Shown in pieces: positions 1-60,091 of a stretch of 64,000 bases of DNA. The notes under the pieces were generated by a model. That model worked only from the letters and a program-made list of their open reading frames with translations, did not search any database and was not told the DNA's origin. Within the stretch, counting starts at the first letter, position 1; each line of letters begins with the position of its first letter. The DNA comes from Megalobrama amblycephala (taxonomy: Eukaryota > Chordata > Actinopteri > Cypriniformes > Xenocyprididae): positions 9,103,582-9,167,581 of the forward strand of contig NC_063054.1 of NCBI RefSeq assembly GCF_018812025.1. The letters are read 5' to 3'. A program made the translations under genes and the position numbers.

Positions 1-172
1 ATTGTGTTTAACAGCAGAGTTTATAGTGGACAAACTACATTGCCCATGGTTCTGCAAGGAAATCTCCATGAATCAGAGAATCAAAACAAGCAAATCACAT
101 CAAAAAACTCTTGTGCCTGCTCACTCTTATTAAGCACTGTGAAGGACATAGTCAGTTTCCCTATCAAATTTC
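1..172. other. Upstream sequence, probably mettl13 intron
   Basis: No coding similarity or repeat structure is recognised in this short stretch. It most likely lies in the mettl13 intron upstream of the exon at 2011, because earlier mettl13 exons must lie to the left of the window. Confidence 0.4.
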
Positions 173-1590
173 TTAAAGGGGACCTATTATGCCCTTTTTT
201 TTCAAGATGTAATTTAAGTCTCAGGGGACCCCAAAATGTGTCAGCTCAAAATACCCCACAGATCATTATTATATCATGTTGTAAATGCCCATTTTTGAGT
301 GCATGCAAAAATGCAGTTTTCGTGCATGTATCTTTAAATGCAAATGAGCTGCTGCTCCCCACCCCGCTTTCCAGGAAAGCACTTCCTTCAACAGCTCCTA
401 CATGCATCGGATACTCTGCTAAATTCTAACAAGACAAGATCTGGATGGTTTTGATTATCATCTATATCACAATCACACTCACAGTCATTGCAGACTTCTT
501 CATCATGGAAGTGATCAAAAACGTTTTAAAGCTATATCAGTTTAAACTTGTAATTTATCGTTATCTGAAGCACACGCCCAGAAAGCTGGCTGTCAGACGG
601 CACGTCCCGTGAGTATTAAACTAACTTCTCTTTCACGTTTTAAGTCTCGTTTTCACCAAAATTACCTGGAACAATTTGTCCCAGGAACTTTCCCCCCCCA
701 TGCTTGTTGCTGTCTGCATTTCTATTGCGGTCTAAAGTACCGTGAAGATTAGTCCGGTGACATAGGACTGTGTCCGACTTTCCAGTTCCCACTGTATTTT
801 GTTCTCCTTAATAAAGCCTGAACCTCGTTGCTGGTCCATCAGTCATATTTTTTAAACTCCATTGTTGATTCGAATAGCAAAAAACTCTTATTGCACGCAC
901 CACAACAAACTTTTAAATATGGTGGATGAAATAAAATGCTCCTTGAGTCAACCAATCAGCATGTTCAGTGCCCAAGTCCCACCCCCGAAAGTTCCTGAAC
1001 TTTGAAAAAGTACTACCTCGTGAGCAGGGACTTTCTTAGGGGGTAATTTTTACCCGGAACTTTATTTAGACCCTGGTTCCTAGGTTGAAACACACTGAGT
1101 ACCACCCCAAAATCCCTAGTTCCTGGGGAAAGTTCCTGCGGTGGAAACGGGGCTACATTGTGTTTAAACTGTCAAATGCACACAATGTTATGTCAAAAAC
1201 AAAAAAGGTTTTGTCTGTGAACATAAACAGCAGGGACAGAAATCGCATGTGTATATTAGATATGTTGCGCATTCCCTTCAAAAATTAAATGAATCCACTG
1301 CGTCTTCAGCGACTTAGATGCCAGGAGTAAATGAAGACTGTAATGTTCACATCCAACAACAAAACACCTCAAGACATACCAGACATTCTTGTCGCTACAG
1401 CTGCTTTGGCATCGAGACAATGGTGGACAGTGTACAACTCGCTCAGGGTGGAAACTATGCTAATACGGCAGAGTCCGTCAGCAGTCATGGGCGGGGCCTG
1501 TACAATGTGACATCACATTATACAAAAAAAATAGCTTGTTCTATAAGACTTTTGAGTTTTTTTGAATTTTGCATAATATGTCCCCTTTAA
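173..1590. mobile_element. TTAA-bounded non-autonomous DNA transposon (copy 1)
   Basis: The left end reads TTAAAGGGGACCTATTATGC and the right end is its near-perfect reverse complement, so the 1.4-kb segment has about 20-bp terminal inverted repeats starting with TTAA. No transposase frame is visible inside. The internal 1318-1560 part (CpG-rich, with GGGCGGGGC) resembles the inside of the element at 2857-4017. TTAA at both ends fits a TTAA target duplication, as known for the piggyBac superfamily, but the first TTAA could also be part of the repeat itself; the class is therefore inferred. Confidence 0.75.
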
Positions 1591-2010
1591 ATATTTGTAT
1601 GCATATTTTGCAATAAATGTAAAATATATTGTTTAATTGTCTGTTCAATCAATATCTTTAAATCAATAGTTTTAGATTCCTCTGTAATTTTTAATTTGAT
1701 TGACATTTGCAGTGCTTTATGAGATTGTACTGAGATTTTACTTTTTGTGCTTCTTTCCCTCATTAAATTTGTTGAGTACACAATCTTGTGTACTTTTGTC
1801 CAATTTTCAAATACTTTTTTGCTTCAAATCAAAGAATCAAAGTTTGTATTGTTGTGATTCACCTTGTAGCTGGTTGGTTCATGGCTTTTAATTCTTAAAT
1901 GAAAACTTTTTTTAAAATCCCCATGGGAAAAATACTTTCCTACCATGGCCGTTCAATAACATATTGGAGTATATAAATTATTTTTTTTTAATTACATTTT
2001 TTATTTTTAG
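1591..2010. other. Intron tail before mettl13 exon, AT-rich
   Basis: AT-rich sequence ending in a T-rich tract and TTTTTAG at 2010, which is the acceptor of the first recognisable mettl13 exon. Nothing else is recognised here. Confidence 0.6.
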
Positions 2011-2210
2011 TTCCTCAGGGCCGTGAGTCTGATTGGTTGTATGGCTCAGCTGAAGGTCGGACTCAGCTAGCGTCCAGTGCAAAATTCAGACGCCTGGTCA
2101 TTGTGGCAATGCATCGAGATCAGGAGTATGAGGACATGCAAGCGGTCCAATCAGAGCTATCTCCAATGGTGATGGAACTCGCTCCTCCTGGAATGCCAGC
2201 CAATCAGCAG
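2011..2210 (+). CDS. mettl13: mettl13 exon, linker region
   Basis: Acceptor TTTTTAG at 2010. The first two bases complete a Val codon, then PQGRESDWLYGSAEGRTQL follows in frame. It ends in phase 0 at CAG before the donor GTGCAC, a weak match to consensus, and the following intron is only 91 nt. Confidence 0.93.
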
Positions 2211-5200
2211 GTGCACGAGAATAACATGCAACTGTATTGCTTTTTATCTTGTCTTCATTCCTCATTCATGCACTTTCTCTTTCACACTTCCTCTGGTAAA
2301 GGTGCCGTTCCTGTCTGTGGGAGGAGATCTGGGGTGGAGGGAGGTCATTGGACGAGGGCTCAGTGCTTTGACTGGAGAGTACTCTGTGGAGGATGTGAGA
2401 GGAGAGGATGGCCACCTCTATCGCAGGCTGATCTTTATGAACAATTCCCAGCTGGTACAGTCAGAGAGCAGACTCCGGTCCGCCTCAACAGGTGCAGGTA
2501 CAGAATACCTGGATGCTGAATACAGCTGTGTTTGAATTCTGCAATGTTTACAGAAAAGCAAAAGACTTATATCAGTGTTTTGTCTCTTTTGCCAGCTTCT
2601 TCAACTCATAAAAAGAAGAACAAGAAAAAGGCCAAACCGTCTGTTTCTGAAGCCCCTGCTTCAATGGAAGCTAAAGATCGCAGCGTGGACAGGGGTTTTC
2701 TCTGCTGTACACATCATGAAGTCATGGTTGCAGGTTTAGCAATGCTTGGATCAGATGCAATCAGTAATAAAGGTAAGTGTGCTAACATTAAAGAGCTTAG
2801 AAAAAGTTTGAAGCATTTACATGTGGAAGGGTTTGTATTGTTTATGTTTTTTAATGTTAAAGGGGAACTATTCATTTTTGCAAAATTCACTTTTATATAT
2901 TGTTTGAACGTCATCATAGGGAGAAGCCCCGCCCACAAACGATGACAATCTGCCCAATTAGAATAGACACAGCCCTGAGTGAGAAGCACAGAGTCCGCCA
3001 TTTCTGTATCGTCACTGTAGCAGATACATGTCTGCACCAAAGAGGCATTACAAGTGTTGTGTTTTGGGATGTACCAATGAACATTAGAGTCTCTATAGTC
3101 TCCCACCATCTGAGTCACTGAGGACATCGTGGTTAAATTACTTTCTTTGGGACATTTCCTTCAAAAATTAAAAGTCTTGTACGTTTTGGACTGCTTCACA
3201 AACAAGGGTCTGTTCAACTCTGGATTTTCACAAAGGTTGATTCTGAAAGATGCGTCAATACCAACGCCTTTTGCTCAGACTTCATATCCAGAACTGATGC
3301 TGCCCTAATTGTTGTAAACTAGGGCTGGGATGATACATCGATTTAAACGCTCATGAAGAATACTGCTGGAGAGCACTTCTGCGTTCAGCTAAGTGGTTAA
3401 ATATACTTGCACCTCAGCTCAGAATGCTTTTATGATGCGAGATTTGTAATTCGCTTGAACCTTTTCGAACTTTCTGAATGATTATTTTAGGTTTAAGTGG
3501 TGTGTGTAAAGGAACTGGAAGCAGGCAGTGTACGAGTGTTTCTAAAGCACGTATTTTAGTGCCATCTGCTGTTTAAAAGAAGCTCAGAATTGATTCGAGA
3601 GAGAATCGCGATACATCGGAAAATATCAGAATCGCTCCAGATTCTTTGTATCACGAATCAAGATTCGATATATTGTCCCAGCCCTATTGCAAACGAGTTT
3701 TCTAGTTAAAAACTGCACATGAATGCCCTTTCTGACATTTTTGGTGCGTAAGATTGTCCTGTTTTGTTGTTGCCGGTATGCTGAAAAATGAGTTCTTGAA
3801 ACCCTCTTCTGGAAAGGGGGCCAGGAGCAACAGCTCATTTGCATTTAAAGGGACACACACAAAAATGGTGCGTTTTTGCTCACACCCAAAAAGTGGCAAT
3901 TTTACCATGCTATAATACATGATCTGTGGGTATTTTGAGCTAAAACATCAAATACACACTCTGAGGACATCAGAGACTTATTACATCGTAAAAAGGGGGA
4001 TAATACGTCCCCTTTAAAATATTTTGTTATATCCTGGCTAATTATACAGACAACAATATAAGTCCTGAAGTAGACTCTACCATTCAAAAGTTTGTGGTCA
4101 ATAAGAATTTTCAATGTTTTTGAAAGAAGTCTAACCAAGGCTGCATGTATTTGATCAAAAATACTGTAAAAACAGTAATATTGTGAAATATTATTACAAT
4201 TGAAAATAACTGTTTTCTATTTGAATATATTTTAAAATGTAATTTATTCCTGTGATCAAAGCTGAATTTTCAGCATCATTACTCCAGTCCTCAGTGTCAC
4301 ATGATCCTTTAGAAATCATTCTGATATGCTGATTTGCTTCTCAAGAAACTGCACTTATTATAATCAATGTTAAAAACAGTTGTGCTGCTTATTATTATAA
4401 TATTAATTAATTAAGTTAAAATTATTAATTTCTTTAAGAGTTTTAACTTTTTTTATTGAGCACAGTAGAAAGTTTGGAAGAATTGTTATGCAGCTTTTGT
4501 CAATGAATGATGGTTCATGGTGACCAGGGGCTATCAAAAACAACAAAACACCAAAAATAAATAAAATAATCATTATTTTTAAAATAAAAGTACTCCACAA
4601 GACAAGTGTGTTATATTGTACGTTTAGAGGAAAAGACTGAAAATGTCACTGTTCACCGATAAGGTGAAAGGACCCCAGCACTGCACATTTTGTATGTTGC
4701 CCTTATCCTACTTCAGGTCTTGCAGTCTCTACTAATGAGCTGATGAGTTGAATCAGGTGTGTTAGATGAGAGAGTCATTCAAATTGTGCAGTGCTGGGGG
4801 TCCTCCAGGACAGGTTTGGGAACCTCAGGTCTAGCCTATATCAAGAATTCACAGAATGGCACAGCATGTTTGGTTACTACAGTACGTATGTGAGAACCAA
4901 TGCTGTTTTCCCATAAATTGAACGTCAGATAGATGTGAGTTTTGGTAAGTGATAACTAGTAAATTTTGGTCTGTTCCTCACACAAAGCTCTCGTATGAAT
5001 TCAGAACACTGAAATAAAGCTCATGAATCACATGAACCGCTATTATGGTGCTGAATGTCAATCCCCCTCAACGATATGCATAATTCACAAAAAAATCTGT
5101 TCTTATTAATCTGTCATGTTCTCCAACAGATCACCCAGTGTCCGTGTTGCTGGTGGGACTAGGTGGCGGGGGTCTGCCCCAGTTTCTTCATGACTTTGTG

Positions 5201-7595
5201 GCTTGTGCACGTGTGGAAGTGGTTGAACTGGACCCAGCAGTGCTGGAAGTGGCTCAGACCTGGTTTGGATTTCAGACCGACAAGAGGCTGAATGTTATAC
5301 TGGGAGACGGACTGGAGCACATCAAAACACTGGAGAGTCAGGGTGAGAGAACATCTAGACTCCTAATTCTAAACCTTTTTCACTCAAAGGCCCCCTGTTG
5401 TCCACAACAATATTCAAAGGCCCCATGACGACTTTTCCAGTTTTTGGTGACTGAATAAGGATTAAAAACAAGAATATTTTGTACTCACAATTTCTACCTG
5501 ATAAAATATTTTGGTAACTTTACAATAAAATTTCATTTGTTAGCATTTGTTAGTATTCATTAACTGTCAATGAATAATATTTCAACAGCATTTATTAATA
5601 TTAGTTAATCTCAGCATTTACTAATACAATTTTAAGTTTTAAGTGTTAACATTAGTTGCATTGTGAACTAAAATGATCATGAACATTTTGAACATGAACA
5701 GTGTTCATGCATTAAATAATGTTAACATAAAACCTTATTGTAAAGTGTTAGTGATGTTTTAGAGATTGGCATAACTATAAAATGTATATTTATTGTAAAA
5801 TAGTTCATGGTGTTTTAAGATTTTATTCATTTATTTTTTTCCAGGGCTTTGTCATATATTCAGGTGTTTGGGAATCTTGAATTCTGACATCCAGTTTTGG
5901 ATTTTAATATTTTAGTGAATAAAAATGTCTAATCTAATGTATAAAATGTTTAATTTAATGAATTCTAAATGAACTCCTGTATATGCTTCTTTATGTGTCA
6001 GTCGATTGGTCATCTATTTTATGGAGAAGAGATGGAGGTGGATTCGTGTGTTTTATCTGCGTTTCAGCAGACAAACCTGTTCCCTTTTAAAATATATTAA
6101 AATTGTCTGCATTTTTTATAGGGGGACATTCTTTTGATGTCATCATGTTTGACGTTGACAGCAAAGACACCACCCTGGGCATGAGCTGCCCTCCTCCTGC
6201 CTTTGTAGAAACATCACTTCTGAAGAAAGTTTACAGCTTATTAACCCCTCGAGGTAAGCACTTAAAGGATAGTTTACCCCAAAATGAAAATTATCCCATG
6301 ATTTACTCACTCTCAAGCCATCCTAGGTGCATATGACTATCTTCTCTCAGACAAACACAATCAGAGTTATATTAAAAAATATCCTGGCTCTTCCAAGCTT
6401 TATAATGGGAGTGAATGGCGCTCATGATTTTGAAGCGCCAAAAAGTGCATCCATCCAGTATCCATATACGGTAACACTTTATTTTAGGGTCTTTTAACTA
6501 GTTGCTTATTAGCATGCATATTACTAGAATAATTACTGTTTATTATTACTTATTAAGCACATATTAATGCCTTATTCTGCATGACATTCTACATTCTTAG
6601 TCCTACCCAATACCTAAACTTAACAACTACCTTACTAACTGTTAATAAGCAGTAAATTAGGAGTTTATTGAGGGAAAAGTTGTAGTTAATAGTTTATATG
6701 TGTTCCCTATACTAAAGTGTTACCAAATATCCATATTAAAAACTTATAAAAAACTATAATAACTAGCTTCTGGCAATGAGTTATGGCAGAAGAGTGACCT
6801 CTGATCCGACGTATGACTTATTGACGAACGCCGAAGTGCAGAGGATAGAGCAAAACAAAAAAAAATGAGATTTTTTTAAAATAGAAATGTTAGAGGTTTT
6901 CAATGCAAGAGTAGATGATAGCGAGAGGCATCTACTCTCACCTACTCCTATGTCATACGTCGGGCCAGAGGTCACTCTTTCACTATAACTCGATGTGTAT
7001 GGCCATTTGCCGGGAGCTAGTTATTATAGTTTATAACGTTTTAAATATGGATATTTTTCTTACAAAATAATGAGAGCCATTCACTACCATTATAAACTAT
7101 ATTTTTTTATATACCTGAAAGAAGATAGTCATATACACCTAGGATGGCTTGAGGGTGAGTAAATCATGGGATAATTTTTCATTTTTGGGTGAACTAACCC
7201 CTTAAAACAAGTTTTGAAAAGTTGAGATAGTTGTAAAATATACATTTGTGTCATAATAAGTGGTCATTTTCCATGATCAATCTTACTTTTCCCCTCCCAC
7301 AGGAGTGTTTATGTTGAACCTAGTGTGTCGTGACTCGGCTCTCAGGAAGTCCGTTCTTGAGCGTGTTCAAGCCGTGTTCCCGTGTGTGTTCTCTCGTGGA
7401 ATCGAGGGTGAAGTCAACGAGGTGCTACTGTGTTGCAGAAGTGAAGGAGAGGGACACAAACCTCACGCCGTTCCACAAACATTACAGCAGACGGCAAAAG
7501 ACCTACAGAAGACACTACGTGCAAACACCCAGACTGCACCATGTGTACCTCAAATAGACATTACTGCAATGCTGAATGACCTGAAAGTCATCTAA
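2011..7595 (+). CDS. mettl13: mettl13 (eEF1A lysine and N-terminal methyltransferase), 3' part, six exons
   Basis: Joined exons 2011-2210, 2302-2491, 2596-2772, 5130-5342, 6122-6253 and 7303-7595 give about 400 residues ending at a TAA. They match the C-terminal part of vertebrate METTL13 (about 700 residues), an S-adenosylmethionine-dependent cytosolic enzyme with two methyltransferase domains that modifies eEF1A at Lys55 (N domain) and at its alpha-amino group (C domain). Seen here are the linker starting PQGRESDWLYG, the lysine-rich segment THKKKNKKKAK, and the spermidine-synthase-like C domain with motif I GLGGGG, the acidic VELDP strand and the FDVDSKD strand. Splice phases agree at every junction. 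The N-terminal domain is outside the window. The gene lies 2.26 kb upstream of dnm3 on the same strand, as in human 1q24. Confidence 0.95.
2302..2491 (+). CDS. mettl13: mettl13 exon, VPFLSVGGDLG segment
   Basis: Starts after TAAAG with VPFLSVGGDLG and runs through YRRLIFMNNSQLVQSE, which are typical METTL13 strings. Two in-phase donors occur 6 nt apart (GTGCAG at 2492 and GTACAG at 2498), so the end may be 2491 or 2497. Confidence 0.9.
2596..2772 (+). CDS. mettl13: mettl13 exon, lysine-rich segment
   Basis: Starts after TTTTGCCAG. It encodes a run of lysines (THKKKNKKKAK) followed by VDRGFLCCTHHEVMVAGLAML, matching the SYLCCEHH-type segment before the C-terminal methyltransferase domain. A strong donor, GTAAGT, begins at 2773. 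Confidence 0.93.
2857..4017. mobile_element. TTAA-bounded non-autonomous element (copy 2), hosting a nested element
   Basis: Left end TTAAAGGGGAACTATTCA and right end, read on the other strand, TTAAAGGGGACGTATTATCC. It is the same general family as 173-1590 but internally diverged. A second inverted-repeat element (3322-3687) is inserted inside it. It occupies the mettl13 intron between 2772 and 5130. Confidence 0.7.
3322..3687. mobile_element. Nested MITE with TAGGGCTGGGA ends
   Basis: TAGGGCTGGGATGATACATC at the left faces its reverse complement (GATATATTGTCCCAGCCCTA) at the right, giving 366 bp with about 20-bp imperfect inverted repeats. No coding frame. Its position inside the TTAA-bounded element shows that it arrived later. 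Confidence 0.7.
4078..4420 (+). repeat. Palindromic fish repeat, partial copy (ACCATTCAAAAGTTTG family)
   Basis: Begins TACCATTCAAAAGTTTGTGG and continues through the diagnostic block GTGTCACATGATCC followed by CATTCTGATATGCTGATTTG. Other copies lie at 11830-12210 (reversed), 36600-36940 and 57968-58912. The right half is diverged or missing. Confidence 0.65.
4421..5129. other. mettl13 intron sequence without recognised feature
   Basis: AT-rich intron sequence leading to the acceptor TCCAACAG at 5129. Nothing else could be supported. Confidence 0.5.
5130..5342 (+). CDS. mettl13: mettl13 exon, SAM-binding motif of C-terminal methyltransferase domain
   Basis: Encodes HPVSVLLVGLGGGGLPQFL followed by VEVVELDPAVLEVAQTWFGF. 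The glycine-rich loop and the acidic residue at the end of strand 2 are the S-adenosylmethionine site of the spermidine-synthase-like fold. Phase 1 at both ends; donor GTGAGA at 5343. Confidence 0.96.
5513..5750. repeat. Fold-back MITE of the GGTAACACTTTA family (diverged)
   Basis: Starts GGTAACTTTACAATAAAATT and ends CTTATTGTAAAGTGTTA, an imperfect inverted repeat. The interior is full of GTTAAC/ATTAGTTAA motifs as in the better copy at 41390-41683. Confidence 0.6.
6122..6253 (+). CDS. mettl13: mettl13 exon, FDVDSKD segment
   Basis: Encodes HSFDVIMFDVDSKDTTLG followed by MSCPPPAFVE, a METTL13 signature. Donor GTAAGC at 6254. A transposon end begins only eight bases into the intron, at 6262. 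Confidence 0.96.
6262..7205. mobile_element. TTAA-bounded element of the AGTTCACCCAAAAATGA family
   Basis: Left end TTAAAGGATAGTTTACCCC, right end on the other strand TTAAGGGGTTAGTTCACCCA. Subterminal inverted blocks (CCATCCTAGGTG near the left, CACCTAGGATGG near the right) extend the inverted repeats to more than 100 bp. It fills nearly the entire 1.05-kb intron between the last two mettl13 exons and hosts the MITE at 6470-6724. Related copies lie at 23584-24336, 30239-31253 and 49973-51096. Confidence 0.75.
6470..6724. repeat. MITE with GGTAACACTTTA inverted ends, nested
   Basis: GGTAACACTTTATTTTAGGG at the left and AAAGTGTTACC at the right. Inserted in the element at 6262-7205. Confidence 0.65.
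7303..7595 (+). CDS. mettl13: mettl13 terminal coding exon
   Basis: After CTCCCACAG it encodes GVFMLNLVCRDSALRKSVLE and later RGIEGEVNEVLLCC, ending with MLNDLKVI and a TAA at 7593-7595. The GVFMLNLVCRD and IEGEVNE strings are diagnostic of METTL13. A possible AATAAA polyadenylation signal lies at 7635-7640, but a longer 3' UTR is possible. Confidence 0.95.
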
Positions 7596-7634
7596 AGATT
7601 GAGGAAAGGTGTGGAGAGAAATTAAAAATAATAA

Positions 7635-7640
7635 AATAAA
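7635..7640 (+). terminator. Candidate polyadenylation signal of mettl13
   Basis: AATAAA 40 bases after the stop codon. Such hexamers are frequent in AT-rich DNA, so this is only a candidate. Confidence 0.3.
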
Positions 7641-9049
7641 TGGTCAATTTCATCATTTTCAAGGTTAAGAAATTATTCTGGTCCCATTCTCATGTTGGCA
7701 TATAGTCTGGTCCGTATTGCAGATTATTGAAAAACAACAACAACAACAACAACAACACAAAATGTTTACTTAGGATGAGATCATCATAAAGTCACCATGG
7801 ATTTTTTGCAGTATTTATTATAAATGATTTCTCTCTGCACATCATTTTTTTTTTTGAATTCATGTGTTCTCATAATCTTTAATCAAAATAACTTCTTGCA
7901 TCGACATCCTTTCTCTGATGACGTGTTTTCTGGCGTGAGGGCGGGACAACCTGCCACTCACATGACATAACAGCCATACCAAACCACAATCATCCAACAA
8001 GCCCATCAATTCCCCACGGACAAAATCAAGTCCTGCCCTACATTTTTTTTCTTGTTTTTTTTTTTTCTTTTTTCTTCCAGCCCTTTGAAAGCAAATACAC
8101 CAAAATACTACAGTAGTCAACATTTGAAGTGGATCAAAAAAGTTGTCCTAAGAAGAAGGTTGATGAAGGGTTTCGATCCACTTCAAATGTTGACTACTAT
8201 ATTTCAAATGTTTAAAAGTGTAATTTGTATATCAAAACTATATGAACTATTATCATTGATGATCTATATCTAAACAGAAAGACAAACATCAAACCCACAC
8301 ACACACACAAAATGCTTTTGGGTCAAAGTCTGTTTGCTGTCTTCACTTTCAGCGAAGAAGAATTGTAATGGTCCTGAAAGAGAAATAATAAAAATAATCA
8401 TAAATCCATTGACGTTAAATATGTTTTTGTTTTGTTTTTTCTCATGAGATTGCCTTATAATAACATATCAGTTATGCTCATATAATATAATGTAATTCAT
8501 AAAAATATGAATGAATACTGCTGTAAAGAGAAATTCACTAGTGTTCACTAGAAACAAACTATCTGGCAACCCTATAATGGCTGTGCAGTGTTATTTTTAC
8601 TGGATGAGTCTACTGTACTGAAATGAGAGTGGATGCACCCTACAGTGGCATTCACTCACTGACCTATCAAGGGGTGGAAGGCCATACAAACTAAATTATA
8701 AATGCTTTACGGTATGTAAAGCTCTATACACAGCTCTAATCAGCTGTATTTATACCACTTATGTTTGTTGTGAAATTCTGGTGCTCCATATCTTCATTTC
8801 TGCTGCTCCATACTCCATACATCTTAACTGACAATTTCTAAAAAATTGTTTTTATATTTATGTAATGTTATAATAATTGTATGTTTCCCCCCGCAATTCA
8901 AATAGAGTAGTCACGTGTTAATTTTTGTTTTTATTTATTTAAGTTTTGACTTTAACGGAATAGACTCTTAAGATTAAGCGGTCACAACTGAGTTTTGCTT
9001 TTGTAAATATTATGAATTTACAGATGATTTAAGATTGTGAAAGGAAAAG
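7641..9049. other. mettl13-dnm3 intergenic region
   Basis: Contains a (CAA)n run near 7732-7756, a 24-bp perfect inverted repeat (8112-8135 with 8175-8198), poly-T tracts near 8042-8075 and a short CA run near 8299. No gene is recognised. Some of it is probably mettl13 3' UTR. Confidence 0.5.
8112..8198. repeat. Perfect 24-bp inverted repeat, 39-nt loop
   Basis: The arm at 8112-8135 (AGTAGTCAACATTTGAAGTG plus GATC) is exactly complementary to 8175-8198. It could fold into a hairpin. It may be a fragment of a dispersed fish repeat, and no mature miRNA is recognised in it. Confidence 0.7.
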
Positions 9050-9532
9050 GGGCAGGGTCGCAAGCACGCGCTGCGCGCCACTGCTGTTACTTTACGTCAC
9101 TCTGCTTTTCTCCCCTTATCGCTGAATTCAGATATGTCTATTTTTGTTCCTCATACATTTGTGTGCATTAAATGACAAGCCAAAAAGCATACTTTTGAGT
9201 ACCACCAAATCTGTATTTTTATATTCCTAGAGGAGTGGCGTCTGCGCGAGCACGCGCAAGCGCACTCAACGAAAAACGGTCAGTTGACTGTCAGGTTTCC
9301 ACCACAAGTTGAGTTCAGGACAAATAAGTGATTGAAACAGGCGAGTTACTTTGAAGATCGGTTTCTTTAAATATCGCCTTATAGTTTCTTTCGGTTCGTC
9401 GTGTATAGAAAGGGGTCTGTGCTTTTAAGTTCAGTCACTGTTCATTTCTCACTATAGTGTCCCGGACACGAGCGCCGTTTCTCTGAATCGATCCGTCTGT
9501 CAGGACTAAACGCTCGGAAAAACGAATTTCAG
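9050..9532 (+). promoter_or_regulatory. Candidate dnm3 promoter / 5' UTR exon region
   Basis: In an otherwise AT-rich neighbourhood this block has clusters of CpG (GCACGCGCTGCGCGCC near 9063 and GCGCGAGCACGCGCAAGCGC near 9243), a CRE-like TACGTCA at 9093-9099 and NRF1-like GCGC repeats. At 9532 an AG|GTAATT donor-like site occurs. With a pyrimidine-rich tract and AG near 9805 or 9820 it could define a 5' UTR intron of about 0.27 kb just before the start codon. Inferred from composition and position only. Confidence 0.35.
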
Positions 9533-9697
9533 GTAATTAAACTGCCTTTGATTTACTTTAACTAATTAGTATTCTCATTACATAAGGTTTGTAAAGAAGA
9601 AAAAAACTTTATATAATTTTAAGTAACGCAGTATTATTATTATAGTGGTTTTGTATGTCACCAATATTTGATTGTCTGGAAAACTGCGCTTATTTGA

Positions 9698-59665
<49,968 letters not shown>

Positions 59666-60091
59666 GTAAACATTCACCAATCAGATCTGGACCAGGAGTC
59701 ACATAGCTGCTTCAGAACAAGTCTTGGTACATTTTGACAAACTCAGTTTCTGCCATGACAGAATACCACAACATGATTCATCAACTAATGTTTATCTACT
59801 GCATGAAAGGGGATTTCATGTGTGTTCTCTCCATCAACAACACAGCTGAATAAACCTTTGATTAATAAAGTACCCAGTGACTAGGGTGGAATCAGGTGCG
59901 TCAGCACTGAAATAGGCAGAATATTTGAAATGAACTCAGTGACCTGTAACTTTACAGCGTTTTAAACAGTATTTCAACAGTTTTCCAAGCTTGAAAGCTT
60001 TGGTGAACTTGTGGTTTCCTCTTTCCCAGGTTCCATCTTCTGTGAATATATGTTGTATTTTCATAAGTGCTTATGAACCAAGGAGGTCTAT

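Noticed and set aside
1..2010. Earlier mettl13 exons
   Set aside because: Nothing resembling the N-terminal methyltransferase domain was seen; the segment is mainly one transposon.
173..4017. Naming the TTAA-bounded elements as piggyBac
   Set aside because: TTAA at both ends fits, but neither a transposase nor an empty site is available in the window, so only the structural description is given.
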